Shown here: one piece after another, positions 21,398 to 29,997 of the stretch
Layout: each line of letters opens with the position of its first letter
Numbering within the stretch: the first letter of the stretch is position 1
From: Sphingobium sp. DEHP117
GTDB lineage: Bacteria; Pseudomonadota; Alphaproteobacteria; Sphingomonadales; Sphingomonadaceae
Direction: 5' to 3'
Length of the DNA stretch: 64,000 nt
Assembly (NCBI RefSeq): GCF_030867385.1
Contig: NZ_JAPFBJ010000001.1
Span: 1,350,424-1,414,423, forward strand
The notes under the pieces: model-generated
Database searches by the model: none
The model's input: the letters and a program-made list of their open reading frames with translations, nothing else
Told to the model about the DNA's origin: nothing
Program-made: the position numbers and the translations under genes

Positions 21398-22897
21398 TCA
21401 GGCCATCGTCGGAATGACGAAGCTCTGATCGATCACGGCGCCGCCGGAGGGCCAGCGCTGGGTAATCTTTTTCGTGCGCGTGTAAAAGCGGACGCCGTCC
21501 ATGCCATATTGATCAAGGTCGCCAAAGCCCGACCGCTTCCAACCGCCGAAGGAATGATAGGCGACAGGCACGGGGATCGGTACGTTGATGCCAACCATTC
21601 CCACCTCAACCTGAGATGCAAACTGCCGGGCGGCGTCGCCGTTACGGGTAAAGATCGCGACACCGTTGCCATATTGATGCCGCGTTGGATAGCTCAGCGC
21701 CTCCTCGAGTGTTTGCGCGCGCAGGATCTGGAGAACCGGCCCGAATATCTCGTCCTGATAGGACTTCATGTCGGGCTTCACGTGATCGATCAATGTCGGC
21801 GCGAGGAAATAGCCGTCTTCGTAACCCTGCAACGAGAAGCCCCGCCCGTCGACGACGATTTCCGCTCCCTCGTCGGCTGCCATCTGAATATAGTTTTCGA
21901 TCCGCGCCTTATGGGCGGCGCCGACGACAGGCCCGTAATGGGCATCCGGATCAGTGGCGATGCCGACGCGCAGCGATGCGATTTCTTTCACGAGTCGCTT
22001 GCGCAGTTCCTCGGCGACGGCGTCACCGACCGGCGTCACGACCGGGAGAGCCATGCAGCGCTCGCCGGCGGAACCATAGGCCGCACCGATAATGTCGGCC
22101 ACCGCCTGGTCGAGGTCGGCGTCGGGTAGAATGATGCCATGGTTCTTCGCGCCGCCCATGCATTGTACGCGCTTGCCGTTCTGCGCTCCGCGACCATAGA
22201 CATAGTTGGCGATGTCGGAAGAGCCGACGAAACTGACCGCCTTTATATCAGGATGGTCGAGGATCGCGTCGACGATCTCCTTGTCTCCATGAACGACATT
22301 CAGAATGCCTTCCGGAAGCCCGGCTTCCATCGCCAGTTCGGCAAGCCGCATCGGCACAGAGGGATCGCGTTCCGATGGCTTGAGGATGAAGGCGTTGCCG
22401 CACGCAATCGCGGGCGCCGCCATCCAGAGCGGTATCATGGCAGGAAAGTTGAACGGCGTGATCCCCGCCACGACGCCCAGCGGTTGACGTGTCGAATAAA
22501 CGTCTATTCCCGGGCCCGCGCCTTCGGTATACTCGCCCTTCAGCAAATGCGGGATGCCGCAGGCGAACTCGACAACTTCGAGTCCGCGCTGGATGTCGCC
22601 CTTCGAATCCGCAATAACCTTGCCATGCTCGGATGAGAGCAGATGAGCGAGCTCGTCCATGTTGCTTTCAATCAGCTCCTTGAAGCGGAACATGACGCGG
22701 GCCCGGCGCTGCGGGTTCATCGCCGCCCAGGAGCGCTGTGCCGCGACGGCGTTCTGGACGGCCTGGCTGAGCACGGCAGCATCGGCCAGTTCCACCTGTG
22801 CCTGGACCTGGCCCGTGGATGGGTCGAAAACGTCGCTCGTTCGGGAAGTGTTGGCGGAATAAGCCTCACCGGCGATGAAGTGTGTGATGCGGCGCAT
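21398..22897 (-). CDS. mmsA: methylmalonate-semialdehyde dehydrogenase (CoA-acylating)
   Basis: NAD+- and CoA-dependent aldehyde dehydrogenase converting methylmalonate semialdehyde to propionyl-CoA in valine (and inositol) breakdown. 499 aa from the ATG at 22897. Catalytic Cys lies in AGERCMALPVV, the MmsA-specific context; TPFNFPAMIPLWM and SFVGSSDIANYVYG are Rossmann elements, and AKNHGIILPDAD is the hallmark of CoA-acylating MmsA. Divergent from a LysR gene. Complements the branched-chain amino acid degradation operon further left. Confidence 0.92.
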   Translation of the reverse strand: MRRITHFIAGEAYSANTSRTSDVFDPSTGQVQAQVELADAAVLSQAVQNAVAAQRSWAAMNPQRRARVMFRFKELIESNMDELAHLLSSEHGKVIADSKGDIQRGLEVVEFACGIPHLLKGEYTEGAGPGIDVYSTRQPLGVVAGITPFNFPAMIPLWMAAPAIACGNAFILKPSERDPSVPMRLAELAMEAGLPEGILNVVHGDKEIVDAILDHPDIKAVSFVGSSDIANYVYGRGAQNGKRVQCMGGAKNHGIILPDADLDQAVADIIGAAYGSAGERCMALPVVTPVGDAVAEELRKRLVKEIASLRVGIATDPDAHYGPVVGAAHKARIENYIQMAADEGAEIVVDGRGFSLQGYEDGYFLAPTLIDHVKPDMKSYQDEIFGPVLQILRAQTLEEALSYPTRHQYGNGVAIFTRNGDAARQFASQVEVGMVGINVPIPVPVAYHSFGGWKRSGFGDLDQYGMDGVRFYTRTKKITQRWPSGGAVIDQSFVIPTMA

Positions 22898-22989
22898 GGA
22901 GTCTCTCCCAATGATGAGATGCTCAAGATAGAGGTGGAAGCTTTGCGAAAACAGGCCTAATATTGCCAATCCGTTGTGCAGAGAAGAGT

Positions 22990-23874
22990 ATGCTCAGTTC
23001 AGACGACCTTCGCGTTTTTCTTGGCATCATTCGGACCGGTAGCACCGTCGGCGCAGCGCGGCGCCTCGGGATCGATCACAGCACCGTGTCGCGCCGCCTG
23101 ACAGCGCTGGAGCATCAACTTGACATACGGCTGTTCGATCGCTCGCCCCGTGGGCTGACAGCGACCAGCGCGGCCGGGCCGCTGATCGCTCACGCCGAGC
23201 GGATCGAGAAAGAACTCATCGCCGCTGCCATGAGCGTTACGGGCCGTGCGACAGCTCCAACGGGCGTCGTACGCCTTGCCACGCCAGAGATATTTGGAAC
23301 CTGGGTCGTCGCACCCCGAATGCACCAGTTTCGTGCGCAATTTCCCGGACTAACGCTGGAGCTTGCACCGGAAAGCCGGTCGGTCAGCCTTTCCAAGCGG
23401 GAGGCAGATGTGGCGATTGCCCTGCGGCCTCCACCACGTGGGCGGCTGGTCGTTCGCAAGATGGCCGACTATAATATCGGGCTCTATGGCGCAAAGGCCT
23501 ATCTGGAGCGCCATGGCGCCGTCATCGAGGTCGATGCATTGCGCGAGCATTGTTTCGTTTCGTACATTGACGAGCTGCTGGACTATCCTGAGATGAACGT
23601 CCTGGATACGGCTGTGCCGGGGGCAATCTCCGTTTTTCGATCGAGTTCAAGCGCTGCGCAACATGCCGCTATTGCAGCCGGGCTGGGGCTGGGCATGTTG
23701 CACCGATTGGCGGCGGATCAGGATCCTCGCCTGCAGCGGATCCTGCCCACCGAAATCAACGCGGAAAGAAGCTACTGGCTGGTGATGCACGCAGACCTGC
23801 AACGCGACCCGCGCGTCCGAGCGGTGTCAGAATTTTTAAGCGAGGCCGTGCGTGAATGCGAACTGAGGTTTTAG
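22990..23874 (+). CDS. LysR family transcriptional regulator
   Basis: 294 aa; HTH at residues about 5-60 (LRVFLGIIRTGSTVGAARRLGIDHSTVSRRL) and an effector domain from residue about 90 (VRLATPEIFGTWVVAP). The 93-base gap to the divergent mmsA gene suggests that it controls mmsA. It is the last chromosomal-type gene before the conjugative element. Confidence 0.87.
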   Translation: MLSSDDLRVFLGIIRTGSTVGAARRLGIDHSTVSRRLTALEHQLDIRLFDRSPRGLTATSAAGPLIAHAERIEKELIAAAMSVTGRATAPTGVVRLATPEIFGTWVVAPRMHQFRAQFPGLTLELAPESRSVSLSKREADVAIALRPPPRGRLVVRKMADYNIGLYGAKAYLERHGAVIEVDALREHCFVSYIDELLDYPEMNVLDTAVPGAISVFRSSSSAAQHAAIAAGLGLGMLHRLAADQDPRLQRILPTEINAERSYWLVMHADLQRDPRVRAVSEFLSEAVRECELRF

Positions 23875-24193
23875 CCTTGATTTGGATGTTGGAGCGGCGC
23901 CGGATCATTCATGCGCGCCAGTCAAGATACGTTTTCGACAACACGCGTGCCTGGAAATCGATTATCAGCGAGTTCACCTGATAAGGGCATTCCTGTGGGA
24001 GCCAGTGTCGCCCGCCGACAACAAAAATGGCTGACAGTCCGGTCGCGTTTGCGAGGCCTGCCACGCAACAGTAGCGCCCCAATCGTGATCCTGGAAACCG
24101 GCGATGGTCTGTGGAGCCGGCACGATTGACTCGCGAGAGACCCGGGAAAGGCGATGGTTCGTGGGTTTGTTCGGCATGTGGAGTGCCGTCCCT

Positions 24194-24228
24194 TGTCGAC
24201 GAGGGACGCATGACAGCATGCGTCGACA
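24194..24228. repeat. nested palindrome near the element boundary
   Basis: An inner perfect dyad GACGCATG-ACAG-CATGCGTC (24205-24224) sits in an outer dyad TGTCGAC...GTCGACA (24194-24200 and 24222-24228). It could be a recombinase or excisionase site, or a terminator of the LysR gene 320 bases upstream; no T-tract follows. Confidence 0.45.
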
Positions 24229-24265
24229 CTCGCCTGGACGGGTTCACTGAAGGGGGCTATCAAAA

Positions 24266-24285
24266 TGGTAGCGGAGGAGGGATTC
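24266..24285 (-). repeat. tRNA 3'-end-like sequence, candidate attachment site
   Basis: Read on the minus strand this is GAATCCCTCCTCCGCTACCA, which fits the last T-arm bases, the acceptor 3' strand, a discriminator A and CCA of a tRNA. No tRNA body is attached, so it looks like the displaced 3' copy left when an element integrates into a tRNA gene. The tRNA identity cannot be assigned, and the partner copy would lie outside the window. Confidence 0.4.
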
Positions 24286-24423
24286 ACACGAAAAACATAA
24301 GATACTGATTTATAACAACGTTCTTGATCGTCGTGCCGATAATTCCGCTCAATCCACCCCCAATTTTACCCCTTCGCGACAGGCCGTGCCGAAATATCGA
24401 CAGGCCGACATGCGCGATCCCTG

Positions 24424-24657
24424 CTACGCCCGAGAACGCGGCTGTTTACAGTGTGATCGCAGAAAGGACCGCAGACTATCGACAAACACCACGGTTGCAC
24501 GGCCGACCTTGGCTGCCTCGATGTCGCCGGAAGCGATGAGCTGGTAGATCTTGGATTTGCTGAGCCCCGTCATCCGTACTGCGTCGGGAATGCGAACGCT
24601 TATCGGCCCAATCGGGGGCGCGTCGTCGCCATTCGTTGCAGGCTGCCGGGCCGACAT
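24424..24657 (-). CDS. small helix-turn-helix DNA-binding protein (excisionase-like)
   Basis: About 77 aa with a single MerR/AlpA-like HTH: VRIPDAVRMTGLSKSKIYQLIASGDIEAAKVG, then a strand-turn VVFVDSLRSFLRSH typical of helix-turn-helix_17 proteins. The ATG at 24657 gives a natural N-terminus just before the domain. It is the last gene of the trb string and nearest to the putative attachment site, which fits a recombination directionality or transfer regulator. The function is inferred. Confidence 0.7.
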   Translation of the reverse strand: MSARQPATNGDDAPPIGPISVRIPDAVRMTGLSKSKIYQLIASGDIEAAKVGRATVVFVDSLRSFLRSHCKQPRSRA

Positions 24658-24661
24658 CGGA

Positions 24662-24874
24662 CTATTTCTTACGTGCCCGGCTGAACGAGCGGTCGCTCGC
24701 CAGGAAGCCGCTAAGCATGAATGGAATGAGGTCCGGTACGGACTCGCGTCGGCCGTAGGCCGCCTCATAGGCCTCGGCGTAGTCGTTCAGCGCTTCGATG
24801 AGATCCGGCATGACGTTGATCGTGATCTTAACCGGCGTCCGATCGGGCAGCCTTGGCAGCTTCAAATCAGCCAT
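24662..24874 (-). CDS. DUF2274 domain-containing protein
   Basis: 70 aa; starts MADLKLPRLPDRTPVKITI and carries LIEALNDYAEAYEAAYG, then LIPFMLSGFLASDRSF. This small family is almost always found directly after trbI in Trb-type elements, and here it overlaps the trbI stop by 8 bases. The role in conjugation is unknown. Confidence 0.8.
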   Translation of the reverse strand: MADLKLPRLPDRTPVKITINVMPDLIEALNDYAEAYEAAYGRRESVPDLIPFMLSGFLASDRSFSRARKK

Positions 24875-26105
24875 GACGGCCTCCCCAGGGTCCGGGCAAT
24901 ATGATGTCTTTGTGCACGACCACCCGTAGCGGCCAGCCGGGGCGAACGCGCAAGGTCGGCTGGATATTGAGATTGCGCGTGACGAGCTGATCGCTGGCGC
25001 GCGCGCCGCTCTGCTGCGCTGACTCGCGGATCGCCCGGACAAGGTCGCTTTCGGTGCTGCCGAAGCTCAATTCAGTGCCGACGCCCAGCAATGTCGACAG
25101 GGCGACGCCCTTCAGAAGCTGCCAAGTATGCCGGTCGATCCGGTCGGACAGACCCGCATAGCCCTGCGTATCGGTCGCCGGCACATTGTCGATACGAATC
25201 GACGAGCCGTCGGGCAGGATGATCCGCTGCCAGACGACCAGCGCACGGCTCTGCCCAAACGCTACAACGCTGTCGTAGCTGCCGATCAGCCGCGATCCTT
25301 GCGGAATGAGCAGACCGCGCCCGGTCACACTGTCATAGACGTTCTCCGTGATCTGCGCGGTGACGAGCCCGGGAAGATCCGAGTTGAGCCCGGTTATGAG
25401 GCTCGCGGCAATGATGCTGCCGGCCTGCAAGATCCAAGGCGATACGGACTGCGCCAGCGCGTGCGGATTGATGTCGTCGTCGCGATTGGCGCGGCCGACC
25501 AATTCGTTCTTGCGCCCCTGGGCGTTAGGATCTCGGTCAGGGTCGAGGAGCGGCTTGGCAGTCTCGGCCGATGCTGGCGGAACACTTGCATCGGTAGTCA
25601 CCGGTGCAGGGGCGGCGGCGCGACCGCCGCCCGCCAATTGCAGCATGACGCCAGACTCGCGTGCGGCCTTCTGCTCAGCGGCGATGCGCTGGCGCTCGGC
25701 TTCGGCTTCCTGCGCGGCCCGGCTCACCGCATCGGCAGCGGGGTCAGGGGGAACCATCCCGCCAAGCTGCCGCTGGCGCTCGAGGATCGGCCGCCCGAGA
25801 TCACCGGGAAGCGGTGGCCCGAGCTTCGGCACGTCGCCATAGCTCGTCGGCGCGCCCGCGAGCGCATCAGGCGGCGCCTTCGCGCCAACCAGCTTTTCAT
25901 CGCTTGGTGCGATCAGGCTCAGGGTCGCGGGCTTGAGCGCCAGCCAGGCGACGCCGATGATCGCGGTCGAGCCGGCGGCAGCGATGGCGACGATCGCACC
26001 GCGGCGAAAACGGGTGACGCGGCCCGGCGCCGCGCGCAGAACGAGCGTTTCGGGGTCGGCTTTGGGCGCCGCGATCGGCGCGGAAGAAGCGGTTGGATCG
26101 GTCAC
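24867..26105 (-). CDS. trbI: conjugal transfer protein TrbI (VirB10 family)
   Basis: 412 aa; outer-inner membrane bridging protein of the type IV secretion core. One membrane segment near the N-terminus (IVAIAAAGSTAIIGVAWLAL, residues about 38-57), a proline-rich periplasmic linker, and the C-terminal VirB10 beta-barrel domain with IPQGSRLIGSYDS and ILPDGSSIRIDN. Overlaps trbG by 4 bases; translationally coupled transfer operon. Confidence 0.92.
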   Translation of the reverse strand: MTDPTASSAPIAAPKADPETLVLRAAPGRVTRFRRGAIVAIAAAGSTAIIGVAWLALKPATLSLIAPSDEKLVGAKAPPDALAGAPTSYGDVPKLGPPLPGDLGRPILERQRQLGGMVPPDPAADAVSRAAQEAEAERQRIAAEQKAARESGVMLQLAGGGRAAAPAPVTTDASVPPASAETAKPLLDPDRDPNAQGRKNELVGRANRDDDINPHALAQSVSPWILQAGSIIAASLITGLNSDLPGLVTAQITENVYDSVTGRGLLIPQGSRLIGSYDSVVAFGQSRALVVWQRIILPDGSSIRIDNVPATDTQGYAGLSDRIDRHTWQLLKGVALSTLLGVGTELSFGSTESDLVRAIRESAQQSGARASDQLVTRNLNIQPTLRVRPGWPLRVVVHKDIILPGPWGGRHG

Positions 26106-26953
26106 GCGCCCCTCCCGGCCTTGCGCTGCCGGCTCTTCGGCTGGGCGGCGGTGATACGGACAATCTGCTGTTTCTTGCCGCCAAGGCGCAGCTCGGCGAC
26201 ACCGAACAGGCGGTCGACCACATAATAGCGGCCGGCGACGCGATAGTTGACGAGCTGGGCCTCGCCATCCTCGCCAATCACGAACAGCGGGGGCGCCTCA
26301 CCCACGGCGATCGCGGGCGAGAACTCGATGTAGGTCTGCCGCCCATCGTCGAACGCGCGCAGCGGCCGCCAGGCCGGCTTGTCGCCCGAGATCGCATAGT
26401 TGAAGTTGAGGCTTTCGACCGAGAGGCCCGACGCGATCGGCGTCGCCGCCACGGCTGCATCCCGCTGACGCCGGAGCGCGATCAGCTCGTCATGTGGATA
26501 GGTCCAGGAGATCGCCGCCATCGCGGTCGCGGGCGTGCTTTCGAGCTGGAGATGGTAGGTCCGGCGATCGGTAGCAATGACAAGGTTTGTGCGTAGGCCC
26601 GCCGAAAACGGCTTGACGAGGATGTGCACGCGCTTGCTTTCGCCGATGCCGCTGGTGGTATCGCCGACAGTCCAGCGCACGGTGTCGCCGGCGGCGACGG
26701 ACACAATCGTTTCGCCCGGCTGCAAGGCAATGTCGGTGATGCGCTCGGGCGCGGCATAGAGCCGGTAGAGCACGCCTTCCGCCCAGGGATAGACCTGGAC
26801 GGCATATATATATCCCGCGCTCGACGGCTCGCGCAGTGCCGCCCGGTTGGCGGCAGTGACGCGCGCGGTCGGTGACGCGGGTTCGCGGCTCTGCGCAGCG
26901 GCGGGCATGGCAAGCGCCATCGCGCTCGCCGCCAGGATGAGGGCACGGATCAT
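26102..26953 (-). CDS. trbG: conjugal transfer protein TrbG (VirB9 family)
   Basis: 283 aa with a signal peptide (LILAASAMALAMPAAAQS). Outer-membrane-associated component of the secretion channel that binds TrbI. The conserved central GETIVSVAAGDTVRW and the C-terminal LFVIGEDGEAQLVNYRV and YYVVDRLFGVAELRLG blocks are VirB9/CagX features. Overlaps trbI and trbF by 4 bases each. Confidence 0.92.
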   Translation of the reverse strand: MIRALILAASAMALAMPAAAQSREPASPTARVTAANRAALREPSSAGYIYAVQVYPWAEGVLYRLYAAPERITDIALQPGETIVSVAAGDTVRWTVGDTTSGIGESKRVHILVKPFSAGLRTNLVIATDRRTYHLQLESTPATAMAAISWTYPHDELIALRRQRDAAVAATPIASGLSVESLNFNYAISGDKPAWRPLRAFDDGRQTYIEFSPAIAVGEAPPLFVIGEDGEAQLVNYRVAGRYYVVDRLFGVAELRLGGKKQQIVRITAAQPKSRQRKAGRGA

Positions 26954-27792
26954 TGGTCGGTCCTTTCGGGGGATGGTGCGGCTGCGGGTTGAGCAAGGGT
27001 CGGATCGAGCGGCGAGCCCAGCGGAATGTCGGCGGGCGGCGCGACCGGGAGTGATTGTGCGGGATCGGGCACGGCCGATGGTTGCGGCGAAGGTGGCCGG
27101 TCCTGCGGCGTTTCCAGTTCGCGGCTCCAGTCGATCGCGTCAACATAGAGACCGAGCGGGTTTTTTCGGAGCACATCGGCCGAGCGCGGCGGCTTGATCT
27201 TCACCGTGAGCATCGCCGTCCAGCGTGACGTGCTGGCGAGGCTTCCCCGCTCATATTGCTGCTCGGTCCATTTGACCTGGAAGCTCGTATCTGACGCGCG
27301 GACGATGCTCGTCACCTGCACCGAAACCGTCTTGCGCCCGACATCGGCGAACGGATTGGAGGTGCGGGCATATTCGCCGAGGAACAGTGACGCACGTTCG
27401 GTCGCGAAATCATAGGCTGATAGCCAGTTTTCACGCATCAATACCGGATCGAGCGAGCGCGCTCGAACGCCGGTGATGAACCGGCCGAGGAACCATGCGA
27501 TCTGCGGATCGGTCGGCCGATAGTCCTTGGCGGCAGGCGCGACGGCCTGTGCTTGCCCGAGTGCATCGACCTCGACCACATAGGGCACGACGCGGCTTTG
27601 CATCGATTGCCAGACCAGCGCGCCCGACAGACCAGTGGTCAGGAACAGGCCGCCGAAGGCCATCAGCCGCCAGTTCTTCGCCTGTGCGCGAGCCGAGCCG
27701 ATACGCTCATCCCAAAGCTGGCCCGCTCGTTGGTAGGGTGTCTCGGGTTCGGGCGTTCGCCCATAGCGCTGCAATGCGCGTCGAAATTTCAT
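26950..27792 (-). CDS. trbF: conjugal transfer protein TrbF (VirB8 family)
   Basis: 280 aa; inner-membrane assembly factor. TPYQRAGQLWDERIGSARAQ is the typical TrbF opening, followed by a single membrane span (MAFGGLFLTTGLSGALVW) and a periplasmic NTF2-like domain ending with an ETPQDRPPSPQPSA tail. Located between trbG and trbL in the standard order. Confidence 0.92.
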   Translation of the reverse strand: MKFRRALQRYGRTPEPETPYQRAGQLWDERIGSARAQAKNWRLMAFGGLFLTTGLSGALVWQSMQSRVVPYVVEVDALGQAQAVAPAAKDYRPTDPQIAWFLGRFITGVRARSLDPVLMRENWLSAYDFATERASLFLGEYARTSNPFADVGRKTVSVQVTSIVRASDTSFQVKWTEQQYERGSLASTSRWTAMLTVKIKPPRSADVLRKNPLGLYVDAIDWSRELETPQDRPPSPQPSAVPDPAQSLPVAPPADIPLGSPLDPTLAQPAAAPSPERTDQ

Positions 27793-27795
27793 CGC

Positions 27796-29103
27796 TCAGT
27801 CCCTTTCCTTGATGTCTGGAGTGGCGCCAGCGCCGCCGCGGTCGCCGCCCTGGATTGCGTGGATCGCCATCTGACGGCGGTGGCGAGCATTCTGGCTGGC
27901 ATGAAGCTTCTGCGCCCAGGCGGGTGTTCCTTCAGCTGCGCCTGTCGGCGCGGCTGCGGGGGCGCCGCCGCCGGCACGGGTGCTTCCTGCTTCCCATGCG
28001 GCGCGCTGCCCACGATCGGCGGCAGCGCTAACGCCGAGACCGCCGCTCATCCGGTTGGCAGCCGCGCCGCGCATGGCGGTCGCAACGCCGCCGAGGCCCG
28101 CGCCGACGCTGGTCGAGCCCGAGGTTTCCTGCCCGAGCTTGTAGGCGGTGGATGCGGCAGACCCCATCGATGTACCGGCGCGGATCGCGCCGAGACCGGC
28201 CCCCGCGAGACCGCGTGCCGCGCCGACGGCGCCAGCGCCTGCCATCGCAAGACCTCCGCCGGCAAGCGCGGTAGTGGCGATCACCGATCCGGCGCCGAGC
28301 TGCGGCGCGCCGGCGACGAGGCCGGATGCGATTCCCGGGCCGAAGATGGAGAGGCCAAAGATCGCGAGGCTCGCGAGCATCAGCGACACGGCCTGTTCGA
28401 TCGACACCTCGTCGCCGGTGATCGCACTGGTGAAGTCGGCGAAATAGTTAGAGCCGATGCCGACGATGACCGCGAGCACCATGACCTTGATGCCCGAACT
28501 GACGACGTTCCCGAGCACCCGTTCGGCGAGGAACGACGTGCGGTTCCACAGCGCAAAGGGCACGAGCACGAAGCCGGCGAGCGAAGTGAGCTTGAATTCG
28601 AGGATTGTGATGAAAAGCTGGATCGCGAGGATGAAAAAGGCGGCGATGACGACGACCCAGGCGATCACCAGCACGGCGATCTCGATGAAATTGTCGAAGA
28701 AGGCGATCGGGCCAACCAACTCCTTCGCCTGCTCGAGGAGCGGCCATGCTGCCTCGAAGCCGGTCCCGGCCAGCTTGCCGGGTCGCAATAAATCGTCAGC
28801 CGTAATCGCGCTGCCCCCTGCGGTGAGGCCGAGGCCGGCGAAGCTGCGAAAGATGATATCGGACAGTGTCGAGAAGCTGTTGAGGATCAGGGCGAAGACG
28901 CCGACATAGAGGATCTTCTTGAGGAACTTGGCGATGACGTCGTCTTCGCCGCCGAGCGCCCAGAACAGCCCGGCGAGAGTGATGTCGATGCCGATCAGGA
29001 TCGTGGTCAGGAAACCGACGTCACCGCCCAACAGGCCGAACCCGCTGTCGATGTAGGAGGCGAAGGCCTCCATGAACTGATCGATGACATTCAGGTCATC
29101 CAT
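27796..29103 (-). CDS. trbL: conjugal transfer protein TrbL (VirB6 family)
   Basis: Polytopic inner-membrane channel protein, about 435 aa from the ATG at 29103. Hydrophobic helices such as TTILIGIDITLAGLFWALGG, IAVLVIAWVVVIAAFFILAI and VMVLAVIVGIGSNYF occupy the first 300 residues; the last 130 residues are Ala/Gly-rich with low complexity, usual for TrbL. Starts 135 bases after trbJ; that gap holds no trbK-like reading frame, so trbK appears to be missing. Confidence 0.9.
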   Translation of the reverse strand: MDDLNVIDQFMEAFASYIDSGFGLLGGDVGFLTTILIGIDITLAGLFWALGGEDDVIAKFLKKILYVGVFALILNSFSTLSDIIFRSFAGLGLTAGGSAITADDLLRPGKLAGTGFEAAWPLLEQAKELVGPIAFFDNFIEIAVLVIAWVVVIAAFFILAIQLFITILEFKLTSLAGFVLVPFALWNRTSFLAERVLGNVVSSGIKVMVLAVIVGIGSNYFADFTSAITGDEVSIEQAVSLMLASLAIFGLSIFGPGIASGLVAGAPQLGAGSVIATTALAGGGLAMAGAGAVGAARGLAGAGLGAIRAGTSMGSAASTAYKLGQETSGSTSVGAGLGGVATAMRGAAANRMSGGLGVSAAADRGQRAAWEAGSTRAGGGAPAAAPTGAAEGTPAWAQKLHASQNARHRRQMAIHAIQGGDRGGAGATPDIKERD

Positions 29104-29238
29104 ATGGGCGGGTTCCTGCTTGAAGTTGAAAGGTGTCGCGGGGACCGGCGGCCATGAGAGGGGCAAGCCCTACGGCCCCCGCGACGAGACAGGTTCGGAC
29201 CGGGGGGAGCTGGGGGCGCGGTCCTCGCCTGCCTCAGC

Positions 29239-29991
29239 TCATTGGCGTGGCGTGTAAGCCTTGCCGTCGCCGAGGAAGCGGCGCGTTGACTCGCGTGCCT
29301 CGCGCGCGATCTGGCCCCGCTGCGCCTGCTCGACCGATTCCGCCCGGAACTGCGCCGCCATCATTTGCTGAAGCTGGAGCTGCTGCTTGGCGGTGAGCGC
29401 GAGAAGCTGGTTCGTGGCCTGCTGCGCCTGAAGCGAGCCTTCCGCGCCCTGGCTGCGCGCGACGATGTCGGCGAGCGCCTGCGTGTCGCTCCGTACGTTG
29501 TCGACGATGCGGTTCTGGACCCCCATCGTCTGGCGAAACGCGGACATTGCGGTATCGAGTTGATCGCGTGCGCGAGCCACACGCTGATCGCGGCGGAACA
29601 CCTGATCGAACTCCTGCGGGTAGAGCTGGCGGAAGCGCTCGTCGAGCTGATCGATGCGGAAGTCGACGCCCTGCGCCTGGCCCATGAGCTGGTCGATCTG
29701 CTGGAGGCGCTGGCGAAGCTCCTGAAGTTGCGGGAAATCGATCCTGGTGAGGTTTTTGCCCTGGTTGATCAGCATTTGCGCTTCGTTCTGGAGGCTCTGG
29801 ATCTGGTTATTGATCTGGGCGAGCGTGCGCGCGGCGGTGAGCAGGTTTTGCGAATAGTTCGATGGATCGAACACGCTGAGCTGGGCCGCGACGGGCGTCG
29901 AGGTCAACGCGATGCCGATACCGAGCGAGCCGACGGCGCCGAGCGCGAGAGCAGAGAGGCACGCATATTTGCGGATAGGGATACGGGGCAC
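29239..29991 (-). CDS. trbJ: conjugal transfer protein TrbJ (VirB5-like)
   Basis: 250 aa, secreted minor pilus/adhesin component. A signal peptide with ACLSALALGAVGSLGIGIAL, then a long helical, Gln-rich coiled region (LAQINNQIQSLQNEAQMLINQ, RQRLQQIDQLMGQAQG). Position between trbE and trbL is the family's normal place. Confidence 0.88.
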   Translation of the reverse strand: MPRIPIRKYACLSALALGAVGSLGIGIALTSTPVAAQLSVFDPSNYSQNLLTAARTLAQINNQIQSLQNEAQMLINQGKNLTRIDFPQLQELRQRLQQIDQLMGQAQGVDFRIDQLDERFRQLYPQEFDQVFRRDQRVARARDQLDTAMSAFRQTMGVQNRIVDNVRSDTQALADIVARSQGAEGSLQAQQATNQLLALTAKQQLQLQQMMAAQFRAESVEQAQRGQIAREARESTRRFLGDGKAYTPRQ

Positions 29992-29997
29992 GGGAAA

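Larger units (their letters stand above)
23875..24423. other. non-coding stretch at the left boundary of the conjugative element
   Basis: About 550 bases with no supportable gene; short open frames on both strands overlap each other and have no family features. It holds a nested palindrome (24194-24228) and a tRNA 3'-end-like stretch (24266-24285), listed separately. GC content drops to the right of these. This is where the catabolic region gives way to the conjugative element. Confidence 0.6.

Noticed and set aside
24266..24285. A complete tRNA gene at the element boundary
   Set aside because: Only the 3' end can be matched; upstream bases on the minus strand do not fold into anticodon or D arms.
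27553..28791. A 412-codon plus-strand frame opposite trbL
   Set aside because: Shadow of the trbL gene: low-complexity composition, no recognisable domain, and the opposite strand encodes the expected membrane protein in operon order.
29104..29238. A trbK gene between trbJ and trbL
   Set aside because: The 135 bases have no start with a ribosome site and no lipoprotein signal; no reading frame fits TrbK.
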